From the NCBI GenBank assembly GCA_021234155.1, contig JAJEKV010000038.1, positions 13,831,559 through 13,895,558 of the forward strand: a stretch of 64,000 nucleotides of DNA, in the 5' to 3' direction. The DNA is from Isoetes taiwanensis. Lineage: Eukaryota > Streptophyta > Lycopodiopsida > Isoetales > Isoetaceae. The translations under genes and the position numbers were made by a program. The notes under the pieces are model-generated. The model saw only the letters and a program-made list of their open reading frames with translations, was not told where the DNA came from and made no database searches. Below are positions 1-12,499 of this stretch, piece by piece (the first letter of the stretch is position 1; every line of letters begins with the position of its first letter).

Positions 1-1296
1 ACCTTCATGGTCAAACCTACTTAAGCAAAATGTAAAGTCAGACATCAACTCTCCATGTACATGCACTGAAAAAATAATAAAGCAAAATGTAAAGTCAGAC
101 ATCAACTCTCCATGTACATGCACCGAAAAAATAATCAATATAGATAGATGGATGTACCTTCGAGCACTGGACTATAGCAGTGAATGTGTGTAATGTCCTC
201 TAGCTGCTTGCTTATGACCAGTTAGCCTGCACAATAAAATAAGAATATTAGGACAAAACATAAAGCATTGTCTCCATAATCGAAGTCCTTATCATCAGCC
301 ATTATAGAAGCATGTTGAAGTGAATACAAACTAACTAAACAGAGAACTCATATTTTAAAAACGTTTAATTTTGTCCCAAATAATGGACTATATAGAGTTA
401 ATCCCCTCAAGGATAACCCAATCATAATGTTCCATCCATGATATTCACAATTTGATCAGGACATTTCTTATTTTAAATATGTTTTATCTTCGTTGCATTT
501 TAAGTGTGTTATTACTGTCATTATGTGCAATGTTATGGGCTTATTACTACGATTATTGTCCAATATTATATGCATTTGGTGCATGGAAAGAAGTATAGTC
601 CCAGCATATAATGCCCTGCAACTCCATTGAGCACCTGTCAATAAAGCAATTTATTACCGTTTCAAAATATTTTTACACTTGAAATGACAGAGCCACATAT
701 ACCTTCGTTGCATATATTTTGATCCCGCATAATAAAGGACAAACACTTCAGTCATAGCTATTCATGGCTATTTAGTTGTTATAAAGGACTACAAACATTG
801 TCTGGACACTATTCCTTGCTTAATGCTATCAGCCATGCAAATCTTTGTTTGAGAGCTTTCTTGACAAATAAGGGGATGGGTAAAAAAGAGGGAAAATCAT
901 CCTATAGGACAAGAAATTAAGTCGCGCGCACATTATGAGCGGAATCTAGTACACATGACTTGCTATCTCTCAATGGCATTAATTCAACTAAGGGAAACTA
1001 CATAATCACATAAAATATTTAGCAAGCAGAACTTTACTCTGAGCATGTGGAAAAGAAAGTATAAAATATAAATCTACCATATGAAATATTTAGCAAGCAG
1101 AACGTTACTATGAGCATGTGAAAGAAGTATAAAATACAAATCTAACCTTTCGAAAAATGCGATGCCCGATAAGCTTGATCATTACAAAAATAGCACATAG
1201 CCAGCAAGTGCATATTCGTCTGAAACGAAAAGCTTATTTGCATGAGAACTTGATAAAGAAAAACCCAATAACAGGTCGCTACTTTCGGGACTAAAT
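1..1296. other. AT-rich noncoding DNA with two short tandem duplications
   Basis: No supported gene. Positions 23-136 are a 57-bp unit repeated twice (begins aagcaaaatg). Positions about 1014-1145 are a 71-bp unit repeated twice (contains tttagcaagcagaac). Both are also present in copy B (29202 onward and about 30194 onward). Confidence 0.6.
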
Positions 1297-1322
1297 GAAT
1301 AGAATAGAATAGAATAGAATAG
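1297..1322. repeat. (GAATA)n microsatellite forming the LINE 3' tail
   Basis: Five units of the pentamer, followed by seven T. It is the end of the minus-strand LINE fragment next to it; read on the minus strand it is poly(A) then (CTATT)n. Copy B has six units. Confidence 0.85.
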
Positions 1323-2437
1323 TTTTTTTAACGTCCACGGAGACCAATAGGTCATGGGACCCATACAATGGGCTAGTACAATCATTACTACTAGGATTAA
1401 AAAACCCCTGCCTCGAAAGGTTTTCAAGGGAAAAACCTTTGCAGTAATGATGATACTAGACAAACTTAGATAATGACTACTGAGGGTTCAGTAATTGCAG
1501 ACGTTTATCTAGAACCTCAAGTATGTATAATGCCAAGTCATGCAGATGGTGACCGAGAAGTTGTGGAGGCGTGGAATGGAATGCTAAGGTGAAAAATGAG
1601 TGGGACTATCTCAAAAGCGGGGGCAACTTCGAGAAGAGTATGGCTTTCATCTTCAATAACACATGGCGGCAACGGGCACATAGTCTCGCTTCTCGCGGCA
1701 ATTGTGGCCGCTCCATCTACTGTCTCAATCCGTAGCTTTGTGGGACCCGTGCGAATTGATGCAATAGCTACAAGCTTGTTCCTGGACAATGAAGCAAGCA
1801 AATAAGCTTGGGGCCCTTGTGCCAAAGTGGGATTTATGTGTGCATGATAATGACCAGTTTTCACTTGGGCCGAAGTAACTGCGTCCCATATCTTTTGAGA
1901 AAAACGACCATTAAGATATTGTTGCAAAAGCTCGGGATCAAGCGGCAAGCATCGGCGATTGCTTTCGGTTGAACAGCCTTAGCGGGCAAACCATGTAGTG
2001 CAATGCTCTTTCCAACATCGTTTCAAACGCTGAGGAGATTCAGCCATGGCAAGTGCAAGAACATGATACCTAACATCATCCATGTGGTGCACCTTGCAGA
2101 TATAGTGGAGATGGCGCTTCATGGCAGAATGTTGAAGAGGCCAAAAACTTGTCTCTTGTAAAAGAATAGCATAGGGCACCGTTGTTTTATCTCAAAGTAC
2201 GTAAGTGAGAAAGCACTTTTGCACCCGCTCCAAGCTCTCCCAAGCACTAGCACTAATGGCAGGCCCCCACACTTCAGAACCATACAGTAAAACAGGCTCT
2301 ACCAAAGCCCGAAACAAGTTGGCTTTCCGTGGATGCAAGATGCCACAATGTACATTACATTGGAATGAATTCTTTAAAAGTAAATAAGCGCACCTAAACT
2401 CAGAAAGCAGGTCCATCTTGTTATCTGCAACAAACAC
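1323..2437 (-). mobile_element. 5'-truncated LINE fragment, reverse transcriptase C-terminal region (copy A)
   Basis: Minus-strand frames encode the region after the catalytic part of a non-LTR reverse transcriptase: a stretch with LYGSEVWG (2192-2437), then SFWPLQHSAMKRHLHYICK (1979-2179), then a cysteine/histidine segment (1538-1948) ending in EDESHTLL, the usual setting of the RT zinc-binding domain. The catalytic YADD region is absent, as in 5'-truncated insertions. The 3' end is short poly(A) plus pentamer repeats. Three frames are needed to read it; copy B reads through more of it, so some shifts may be sequence errors. The last 16 bases before the tail are shared with the SINE at 9888-10020. 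Confidence 0.75.
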
Positions 2438-3360
2438 AATTTTTGAGCTTCAAGAAATTTAAACCAAAGCAAAAGTATAGATCATAAGTCTTTGAGTTTT
2501 CAAATACATAGCATGCAAGGCTAATGAATTTTATGCACTAGTATCATATCAGCAAACCTTAATGGGCTGGTGACAAAGCACGAATTCATCTCCCTGAAAG
2601 TCATGCAACACAAATCCGGCTCCATGAAAATCCACGCAAATAGTATTTGTCGAGCTAGTGGTTGTCGGGGCTCATTGATCATAGAATATGGGCATTTCTG
2701 GTGTAAACAAATATAGGGAAATGATCTGAAGTAATAGCCTGCGAATAAAGGAAGGAGCAGGGGAAGTAGCCTCACTGCGACCCAGTTCGATGGCTTGCTC
2801 CAAAAGTTGAATGAGGGCTCTAAAATTACGCAAAGAAGGTAGAACCGGTAAGAGCATAGCTTTCATGCTTTGGGAGGCCAGAATAAAACGAACCTTGGGG
2901 TTCAGGGAAGAGATATCCAAATCGTCAGGGATCACCAAGCAACCTTTCCTTATCTATTCGTACCTTTCCTTATCTATTCGTATCTGTAATCGCTTTACCT
3001 TCCTGGAAATTTCGAAAGTTCAAAGGCATCTCATTTGACAATAGAAAGCTTGAGATAACTTAAGTTAACTTAGAATAGTACCTGAGCTTCTTCGGACTAC
3101 GCCGCCATTTGGCGTTTTCCAATGAGCAAAATCATTCTCAGGTATAAACGTCATGCAAATGGAAGCAATCTCAATGGTTAGTATGAGCCAAAATAAAAGA
3201 TAACTTGAAGGATTAAATCATGCACATCTTGCCGCATCAAGAAAAGCCATCGCCATAGGTAGCCGCTGCGCTTTCATTCTTCCAATTTTTTTGAGCTACA
3301 GGTCGTCTGGAGTGGTTTGAAATTGACGCATATAACCAAAATGTCTCGCAAGGGGGGAAG
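2438..3360. other. Noncoding, with a 20-bp tandem duplication
   Basis: I see no gene. Positions 2943-2984 repeat the unit acctttccttatctattcgt twice. Differences from copy B are dense here and fall on CAG/CTG (for example 2627 and 3090-3115). Confidence 0.5.
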
Positions 3361-3394
3361 GGAACGCCGCATGCGGCGTTACATGCGGCGTTCC
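3361..3394. repeat. GC-rich inverted repeat / hairpin (copy A)
   Basis: A 13-bp perfect stem (ggaacgccgcatg with catgcggcgttcc) around an 8-base loop. Positions 3363-3380 are also an 18-bp perfect palindrome, so two folds compete. It is unchanged in copy B (32541-32574) and stands out from AT-rich flanks. It may be a transposon end; no family was recognised. Confidence 0.8.
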
Positions 3395-6300
3395 TTGGCA
3401 CGAAAACCAACGCCCTCCCATTTTAAAAAAGAAGATAATACATACTTTCTAGTTTAAACCATGTGAATATTTTTATAATTCCACCTATTATGATGTCTAC
3501 CATACTCTCTATTCTGGTCTCTAATTTACTGTATTCACATTTGCCCTCATTTGTTCCATATCATATAGCTCATGATTGCTTGTTTTTAAAATAGATACAT
3601 CTTATCTTACTTGATAAAGCCAGAAGAACATGGATTAGCATTAGAAACGATCTCGCAAGACAATCCATGACATGTTTGATATGATTATGGCATCACATGC
3701 ATTGGTGAAGTTTAAGGGTGAAACAAGTATCTTGGCAGGATTTGGTTAGGATTTCAGCAATCGTTTTGTTGCAATTCTTCTGCATGTTCTAGAAATACAC
3801 AATTCGACTACATTTGCTTCTATAAATGATGTCTAAAGGCGACAATGATCATATGGGTAATGTATAGAAGGAATCTGCAACAGTGCAGGCACACACAAGT
3901 TCTAATAGAAGCAGGAACATTACAAGAACATGCAGCTCAAGCCATTGAGCTACTCATGAAACGCACTTGTGTCAACAAATACTCGATAGAGTTGCATCAC
4001 AATAAGCATGCTCAAGCCATGCACGCTCATGAAACGCGCTTGTGTCCAACAAACACTAGATAAAGTTGCATCACAATAAGCCTGAGATAATAAATCGGTG
4101 AATGAGTAAGAAATCACGGGAGAGATCTTGGCGAGTGTCCCCCCTGATACGAGTGCATTGCCTCATGTTAATGAAGTACATCCTCGGTTCATCACACATC
4201 TTCATCCTCAGAACAAGGAGCTTCTGCGCAGTTAAGAATAACTCGATTGCATGGGTATGTAGATATGAACAAAGCATTGGAACATAACTTAAGGTGACAC
4301 TTCACGTATTGATTCAAGACAATTCCAATTTGTCAATAGGGTAGCAACACTTATGGAAAGTTAGAAAAGGACTTTTTACGAGTTCTTAACTTGAAGCGAG
4401 GAGTTCTTAACTTATGATTGTGGCTATGGCGAATGTTACGGCGGCATGGCACTTTTTGCGGTCGACCCAATGTTTAGCTCTTGGTGGCTCCTTGCTTTTC
4501 TCTTACGCCTCCTTTCTTTTCTTCTTCTTCTCTTTATTGCGGGTGCATATTTGAATCAACTGTTACTAAAGAGTTTATGGAGCTTGATCTGCCCAAACCG
4601 AGGAAGCACCGATGTTAGCGTGTAGAACAGCGGAATCGAGGATGAGACACTCTAAACATTGTTGTTGTTTTTCCTTCCTTCATATTTTCTTTGTGTTTGT
4701 TTATGGGATAAATTTGTTTTAGTCATACTTTAGATCAAGGCAGGACATTGTTTTATAGTGTAAAAGAAGTAGGTTATTGTTATCTACATTCCATTAATAT
4801 CTACATCTACATTCCATTTGCTCTTTAATGTTGTGGACAAATGTGTTGAGCCAATGCATAGTGAGCAGCTTTGCAGTTGCAATGACCTGCCACGTGAATA
4901 TTCGAGAAGAGAAGGAACAATTTGACGATGAAAATAGCAGTATAATATCTCATCAATTTGGTGATTCGAGTAGCAGTATAATACCTTATCAATCAATCTA
5001 GGTAGCTTCCATGCAACTCTGGGCTGAAGGATACAACTTCCTCAAGATCAACACTTGTCTCATGCAATATTTTAAAATGTTGTCAACCTCTTTTCTGGCA
5101 ATTAGTTCGGCATCTGGAAATGCGTACTAAACTGCATTATGGGATTTTAGACAGAGACCAGAGTGAAGCCAGTGATATAAGGGGTTAATAAGAGTGGCTA
5201 TCTGCTTGATATGGTTATATCCATCTATATGCCTTTTATTTGTAATTATTGTCATTATCTATGAATGAGGTATTATTGGCTTTAATTTGTCTCTAAAACT
5301 TGGTAGCTTTATTTGAGAAATTGATGTCGCTTTTATGGTTGTAAGAAGAAGATCTACATTCAATGACAGCAACAACAACGGAAAATTTGGAGCATACATA
5401 CATGCTTGAAGATATGTGGTGCCTGCAGACAGCCTTTGTGCTCCTCTCAAATGTCCGCATTAAAATTACTAATTGTAAGTTGCAAATTGCAGCTTTAGGC
5501 AAAATTGTATAATGAAAGCTGCACAATATGTGTGTAGTCTATTGAAGATGGCATTATAAGTGGTCCTATTCAGTGAGGTGATTATTTTCTTTCATGTTGA
5601 TTGCGTATAGACAATTCTGGTTGTGACTATGATTGTGACATTGCCCTGCATTTCAGAGTGATAATGTGCAGCTGGTATGTTTCTCTTCAGATTCAAGCTT
5701 TAACGCAATTAATCTATCAATTATTGGGGTGGAGATGCAGTGGGCTCTTGACCCAAAATATTTGGGAGTACAGTTTGCTATATGATATTTGTAGCAATGA
5801 TGATGCTGGCAACATGCAAAGAATACAAATCAACATCCGCTTTCAAATCATCGGATCTTTCAATATCATTAAGCTACAGCGTCAACTATGGATGGATTGA
5901 CCAAGCCAGTAGTCATTTATTTGAAGGAAATTCTACATTCAGTCATTGAAGCTGCAAGGGGAGGATTTTAGTTCCATTTCGGGTTTAAAGGAAAATATTC
6001 TTAGTGTAGAAATTTTGTTTCCGGGAAGGCTGGATTAGCAAAGTTTTGAGCAATCAAACTTTTTGAGCTGTCATGCTTTGATATTTATAACATGTCCATG
6101 CCATTTCACTATCGGGTATTTCATTGGATGCTCACAACATATTTCTTTGCATTTATTCTCTCAAAGCACGGTCAAATGCTTTACTAAGGTCCATGTGAAA
6201 GACCAATAGGTGAGATTTAAGACACGCAATTAGTGAAGGCTCACGCATGCAAGATCTTTCTAAGCACATTGGTGATTATATCATTTGGCTTTTTGGGTTA

Positions 6301-7209
6301 GTAATCCATTTTGTTAAATCAAATAGAATGTACAGATTGTGTTCCAACTAGAATTATAATGTTCCCTAGCAGTTGGCTCTAAAGTAGCATTTAAAAAAAG
6401 CACATAGAGAATTGCTTCTATTCTATAACACTGCACATGTACCCCCCAATTCCATCACAACAGGAAGGGTTAAGGAAGTTAATTTGAAGATAAACTTGAT
6501 AATTGGTTTCTAAATACATTGATAATGACATTTTGACTTTTAATTTCAAAATCTGTTTTGTTAAAATAAATAGAGTTTATAGTGTTGTCTTCCAATTAGA
6601 CTATGCTGGATCATGATATTTTAAAAATGTGCATGACCATAATTTTCTTAACAAGCTAATTGTTTTGACTCAAGGGAAAGCAAAAGTGCATCTCTATGTA
6701 CCTTGATCCAACAACTTTTATTGCATTGCTTTTGGTATAAAGATCTATCATTCAAAGTCAATGTAGTTTAATAAACATTATGTTGTTGCATCAGAGAATA
6801 TATAACAACAATATTGTGGGAAACACAATAGCTTTAAGACATTGGTTTATGAAGGTCTTAAATACAGATGGTATGGAGAATCCAATGTTGTTTATACTGT
6901 CTCTTTCTCAGGTACATATTTGTTCCATTTTTTTTTTAGTAGAAAGCTTATTGTTATCTTCAATATCCAGTCCAGTGTCAACGAGGTTGTTTGTTCGAAT
7001 GTTTTGGTAGCATGCTTATTGGGGCTTATTATTATCTTTAGTATCCACTTGCAGAGTAAGATGAAGCTGTCCATTTATGTTTGATACTCAAATATTTACT
7101 CCCATTCTAGAGAACCACCACTTCATACTTGGCCCTGGTTTTGCCAATTTTAAATCCCATGACATGCAAAGATTGCATAGAAATTGCAATAGCAAGATAT
7201 ATATATATA
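3395..7209. other. AT-rich noncoding region, no supported gene
   Basis: Only short ORFs without recognisable domains. It contains the tandem duplication at 3935-4082 and a pyrimidine-rich tract near 4495-4535. ORFs of 60-100 codons here (for example 5601-5900) shift or break in copy B and are not supported as genes. Confidence 0.5.
3935..4082. repeat. 75-bp tandem duplication (copy A)
   Basis: Two imperfect units, each starting gctcaagcc, with ctcatgaaacgc inside and ending gttgcatcacaataagc. The same pair occurs in copy B at about 33115-33260. Confidence 0.75.
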
Positions 7210-8049
7210 TTTTTTTTTGAAAGACTTGAGCCTTTATTATCCGGAGAAAGTTACGAGTACAATGGGGACTAATAACTTTCGGTGGAGAGAATGTCCACCA
7301 GAGCAAAACCACCCCACTCAAATACAACATCTAAACAATATGAAGAGCAAGCAAAAACTCGTAAGTAAGTATGAATCTGAAGATAGTGCTCCCAAATACG
7401 GCTCTTCACCTCATTAGCAATTGATGAGCACCTGAATGCTTTGACAATTTGTTGTTGGGCATCAAGAAGGACTGCATCCCAACAAGCAAGACCTTTGAAT
7501 ATGAGAAGATTCCTTCTTTTCCAAATGGACAGATGATCCATGCGAAGCCAAATGAAATGCCCTTTTGCCAAATTATCCCAACTACTTGGATAAACTGCTA
7601 ATAACACCTGCTGGCTATTCAAATTGCAATGAAAGAGGCCTTGAAGCCACAACCAAGCATGTCGACATGTCTACATAGGAAGAAGCAATGCTCAATTGTC
7701 TCGTCCCTCTGTGCACATAAGGGACAAAGTCTGGCGAACACCTACAGGCGAAATCGTGCACCGAGGAATATTAACGCTGTTGGAACAACGATGGTGACTT
7801 GCCACCATAAAGCAGATACTTTGGGATGGAGTAGTTTATCCCATACCCACTTCCATACTGCTTTCTGCGAGATCCACAGGAATGACCAAAGGCCACTTGG
7901 GCCGAAGGAGGCAAGGCGTCAGCATCAAGCAAGACCTTGTACATGGAATTCACCAACTTATCTTTGACATGCTCATGAACTACCCACAATTTTGGACTGG
8001 ATATAGAGATGGATACACTTTTTAATTTATTGTGACCATTTGGGAACAA
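7210..8049 (-). mobile_element. LINE 3' fragment with RT zinc-binding (zf-RVT) domain (copy A)
   Basis: Minus-strand ORFs at 7269-7652 and 7771-8049 resemble the C-terminal end of plant L1-type ORF2, and match a longer frame in copy B with CPLC, then ETIEHCFFLC (cysteines and histidine of zf-RVT) and WIIWSIWKRRNLLIF. The 3' end on the minus strand is poly(A), seen as the T run at 7210-7218 beside (TA)n. This is a different LINE family from the one at 1323-2437, whose tail is a pentamer repeat. The 5' part is missing. Frame breaks coincide with CAG/CTG differences from copy B. Confidence 0.72.
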
Positions 8050-9887
8050 GGTAGTCCAAAAGGTCTAACCACTCATATGCATCTTTGCATCGGTTCATAC
8101 TTAAGGCATGTTGTTCATGGAATGAACATTTGTTCTTCATTGCGTGCATATTGCAAGTAGCGAGATACTTTTTGCCAATGAAGACACGGAATTAAGATAA
8201 ATGTGGCGACTTTTAATGAATGCATTTGATTGGACATTATATAGGAAATGCCTATTTGCAGATATTTGTTAAATGTTGCAGCCTTTTCAAATGCTATATC
8301 GTGGATGCATCTAAATGTCGTGGTTACTTAACCTAAAAGTGGATTATCTTTACTTTTTTGTTATAATGGATTTTGGCGATAAACAAGAGGCTTGCTTAGA
8401 CTCTTGCAACTTCCAAGAAGAATAATGTGCATCATAGAGATTTGCTTCTTTTAACACAATGCTACATCGATTGGTTTATGACCTTTATTTCTATAATTTA
8501 CAATCACTATTATAAGATTTTTATTAAATAATGCATTGTATATATATTGACAAAGCAATACCTTAATGTAAACTTTTTTTCAACACAGTACACCTTGGTC
8601 TAAGTGGAAACTCCTTGGTTTCTCTATTTAAGTAAATAGTTGCACCACCTTGGTTTTCTATTAAAGAAAAACTATCTCACCTTAGGTCCACGATTACATA
8701 ATTATACATATGCGTGCCAACCATATCCAAAAAATCACATATTTAGATAAGGTTTAGGGTCTAGAATTTTGGGTTTAGGGCTTTAGGGTTCAAGAAAGAA
8801 CACAAAGGATGTACCATGCATCTCATAGATGAAACATGCAATGCTATCAATCATGTCATCACAACACACATTTAGAGTTTGGGATGTGTGATTAGATAGG
8901 ACATCATCATGACTATGTGTCGAGCATCATAAAACAGAGATAATTTCAAAGGATGGACTGCTTGATTCCATTTTTCTCAAGACAATTTGGTTTATAAGCT
9001 TGAATTTTATGTTAGGAATAAGGTTCACAAATAGGCCATTATTCGGGGCAAAGGGTCTGCTAGGGCAACTTAGTTTAGCAGGGGAGCCAGTTTTTCACTT
9101 CTTGTTGTAAGGACCTACATGTGAACTTTCTCCTATGCAGGGGACAAAAATTATAGCCGTTCGATGGTTGCCTGCCATGGATCACAATCCCAGGACCGAC
9201 ATCATAGGTTGGCCGACTTATGTCATAGCCATAGGATACTTTTGAATTTAAGATGGGCTTGAAATGGGCAAAACATTCCTCTACCTGAACACTACGAAAC
9301 CAAAACAAATAAATAAGTGTGGTCACATATGATTAAGAATGTTAATTGGCATATTGTCGTTTGTTAAAATAGAAGTTCAAAATTCTCCTTATACAGTAAT
9401 TGTTTTATTGAGTTTAAAGAATACAAGGAGGTTTTAAAATGTCCAGAGCACTCATCTTGCATTGATCATACGGTATGATACCCCATAAAGGCGACATGTG
9501 AAGTCGACACATATTCATCTATTTAATCCTTATTGGAACTCTTACACTGTTTAAAGTGACATCCACTCTTGGATATCATGGAACATTCTCGTTGCATATT
9601 GCATATTTTCAATTATGATTATTGAATGTCAACATTTGTCGTTGACTGACAACATTTTGCCGATGATTTTTTGTAGACGGGCATTGATGATGCCTAGAGG
9701 GTAACAATAGAGGCTCTATATGGGTGCATCATCTATTAGATGTTCCTGCAAATGGGAACTTATAGAGGTCAATGCTTTTATATGAGTTATAGAATATTAC
9801 TAAGCGGGGAATTGCCGTGCAAAACTGGGGTCAATGTCAAATTGAGAACCTGCAAAAGCCTAGATGGTATGCTCTACCTACTTCAAA
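8050..9887. other. Noncoding region containing a telomere-like patch
   Basis: No supported gene. The minus-strand part next to the LINE (to about 8450) may be more degenerate LINE sequence. A 61-bp stretch present in copy B (about 38503-38563) is missing here near 9330. Confidence 0.45.
8751..8790 (+). repeat. Interstitial telomere-like repeats (copy A)
   Basis: Three interrupted TTTAGGG units (ggtttagggt, gggtttaggg, ctttagggtt) in 40 bases, the Arabidopsis-type telomere unit. Also in copy B at 37929-37968. Too short to be a telomere; possibly a repair scar or a telo-box-like cluster. Confidence 0.7.
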
Positions 9888-10020
9888 AACGTGATGGGTA
9901 GTGGAGTTGGCAAGTTCTTTGCCTCCAAATGCATAGGTGTCGAGTTCAATTCCATTCTAAGACCTTTTAGGCCAGTTGGTCTCCGTGGACGATAAAATCA
10001 TATTCTATTCTATCCTATCC
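9888..10020 (+). mobile_element. tRNA-derived SINE sharing its 3' end with the LINE (copy A)
   Basis: The head has RNA polymerase III promoter boxes: A box tagtggagttgg at 9899-9910, a full match to TRGYNNARNNGG, and B box gagttcaattcc at 9942-9953, matching GWTCRANNC, 31 bases apart as in a tRNA gene. The tail (9976-9991) reads ttggtctccgtggacg, then ataaaa and TATTC/TATCC repeats. The same 16 bases, then taaaaaaa and CTATT repeats, form the 3' end of the minus-strand LINE at 1297-1347. Such a shared tail is known from SINEs that borrow a partner LINE's reverse transcriptase. The exact 5' boundary and target duplication are not clear. Confidence 0.7.
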
Positions 10021-11142
10021 ATGCATATACACCAACATTTGCTTACTTTCTGCATGCAATACAATTCCATGCAACTTGATGGTGAATGTTTAGGATTTAT
10101 TGATTTCATTTTATACATCAATGTTGAAATGATTTGCAAGTTCACATTTTTACATATGAGAATACTTTGCCATTTTTACTCAATCACCTATCTTATCCCC
10201 AAGCTATAGTTATCGATGAAAATATTATTACAACTTCATTATAACAAAAATGTTCAAATGTGCTTCATTATAACAAAAATGTTCAAATGCGCTTTTAGAT
10301 TATAGCAATACCTCTGACTTACATCAACATCATATAATACAATCACAAAGTGTAGGTTCTAATTGGGAGAGATATTTTGTGGTCCCTTTCATAGCAACCT
10401 TCACAACTGTGGTCTTGTTAAATTTAATAGAGTTACATTGGACAAGGGGTGCATTGAGAACATACTATCTTGCAACTCGACATGAATTCCAAATAAATCA
10501 CATGCAAAAAGGTCCTATGCTATTGGATCTAATCTACAAAGTTCTAAATTGCTAAGCACATATGGTCCATTTCAAATACTTACATTGACTATGCCTGAAG
10601 GTTGGTTCATTACCTCAAACCTATTGTTAATTGACACTTTTAGCATTTCCAATAGGATAAATCAAATAGAAATTTACATTTGAAGCCTATAAAAATGAGA
10701 CACACTGCGTTGATACATTTTATATCCTATGTATTACAAGAACAAAGGAAGTCTGTAATAAAGCAAAAGGAAGAAAATTAAGTAGTGGAAGAGACCTATG
10801 AAATAGAAGCCAGTGAAAGCAGAGGGTTGTGCATGGACAACCTATCCTTTGGACTTATTTAGAGATTTAGAATCATTTCTTTTCCATCTCACTTTTAAGG
10901 CCGGGGCAATTAAGTAGGCCGTAAAAAAATTTGGTATAAAGTTTTAAAATTCTTATGACTTTACTCATTCTCCAAAACCGCAATGTTTGGCAGTCAAGTT
11001 TCGTAAATCACCATGAAGTGCATTTGGCATCCCTAAGGGGGCAGAGATGTAGACATGTCATTATAAAGAGTAAGGCAAAGCAGAGTATGTAGAAAAGATA
11101 GAAAATACAAGAGAAATCTAACTAATTTTTGAGGATATCAAC
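10021..11142. other. AT-rich noncoding region
   Basis: No supported gene. Positions 10234-10289 are a 29-bp unit (begins cttcattataacaaaaatg) repeated twice, also present in copy B. Confidence 0.5.
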
Positions 11143-11295
11143 ATGGCATCACAGCTTCTTGATTCGAGTCTGAGTGGACAAGGTCTTTGTCTGATTCAAA
11201 TTTCCCCTTGGAAGCTAGATCAGATTTCAAAGAGCTACAAGAAAACAACAAGGATGCTTGAAAGGGCATTCCATCCAGCCCCCACGTCCAAGTAA
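11143..11295 (+). CDS. Small ORF or first exon, 50 codons, unknown (copy A)
   Basis: ATG at 11143 opens a 50-residue frame (starts MASQLLDSSLSGQGL, ends ERAFHPAPTSK) that is identical at the nucleotide level in copy B, unlike its flanks. The bases at the stop, CCAAGTAAGT, contain a good plant splice donor (GTAAGT), so it could instead be an exon read into an intron. No family recognised. A leftover of a longer gene or a chance ORF is possible. Confidence 0.25.
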   Translation: MASQLLDSSLSGQGLCLIQISPWKLDQISKSYKKTTRMLERAFHPAPTSK

Positions 11296-12499
11296 GTCGA
11301 TTAAGCAATGGTAATGCATGGGTATAACTTTAAAGTTGTTGAGATAAATAAAACAATGATAGCCTTCCCTAAACAATCCAGCATGATGGCATCCTATTAG
11401 GAGAAGTATTGTCTGGTTTCAAGCCTGACTCTTTCATTTCTGACAGAATCTTAAGGGCTTCATTGCCATGACCATGTTGAGCATGCTATGGCAGCATTGA
11501 TGTCCATGAGATCAAATCTCTAAATTTTTCATCAAATATTCTGTGCACATCTGTCAACCTTCCACATTTTCCATACATATTCACGAGAGCATTTCCTACC
11601 GTAGAACCAAAATCAATTTGTCTGCTGATTATACGCATATGTACAAATTTACGCAAAAGAGGGAAAAAAGCCGGACCTGAGAATGAAGCATTGGAACTAA
11701 CATAATCTCGTTTGGAATAACAGGTTTCCCACCACATATTCTGAAACAACCGCATTGCAATACTATTCTGCCTGTAAATACCCACATCTGCTCTACAAAT
11801 TAATTAGGGTACCATTCACAGCCTTGTCTAGAGTATGAAATCTACTAAAAATTATATGAGTGGAACATTTTACCATCTGCAAGGGCTTCATCATGTGCAT
11901 GCACTGATCATAGTCAAGAAGGCGACTTCACTTGGTTTGATGCCCTCAGATATTGTCTTCTCAAATACTTGAATTTCATGCTTGTTGTGCCCACTTTGTA
12001 TATGCGAGGCAAGAATAGTGTTCCATGAGACAACATTAATATGAACAATGTGAGTGCAGTGTCTTAAGTTCCACATTTCTTATACATGCCAGGCCATTTC
12101 CTATTTCTACATTTAAATTGAAGCCATCATTAGTAACATGAGTTACCCACTCGAACATGACAACAGATTACCACATGTGGAATAAATAATGATATAAGAG
12201 ACTTCATCTGGTAACTTACTTTCTAGGCATATCTGCTGAAACAACACGATAGCATTACTGTCTTATCGTTGTGTCATGAATGCTGCCATTAGAGTATTCC
12301 ATATAGTCACGTTTCTCTCATGTATTCCAAAAAACACCTTACAAGAATCTTGTAGACTACTGCATTTTTGCGATACAGGTTATGGACGCTCCAATGTCTA
12401 AGGCTATTCATGTCTATGATGACAACACTATAAACTATTTTTCTAACCACAAAATTAAATGGGCTAGTATAGGCGCAGAGAATGGTAACAAGGGTGCTC

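Noticed and set aside
2627-3120. Copy A/B differences as methyl-cytosine deamination in copy B (CCG to CTG, CGG to CAG)
   Set aside because: It would explain single substitutions, but the same sites carry small insertions and deletions, and the CTG/CAG form keeps the Dof-like ORF open. Misreading fits better, though deamination at some sites is not excluded.
7629-7967. 112-codon plus-strand ORF
   Set aside because: It is antisense to the LINE zinc-binding region and is not kept in copy B.
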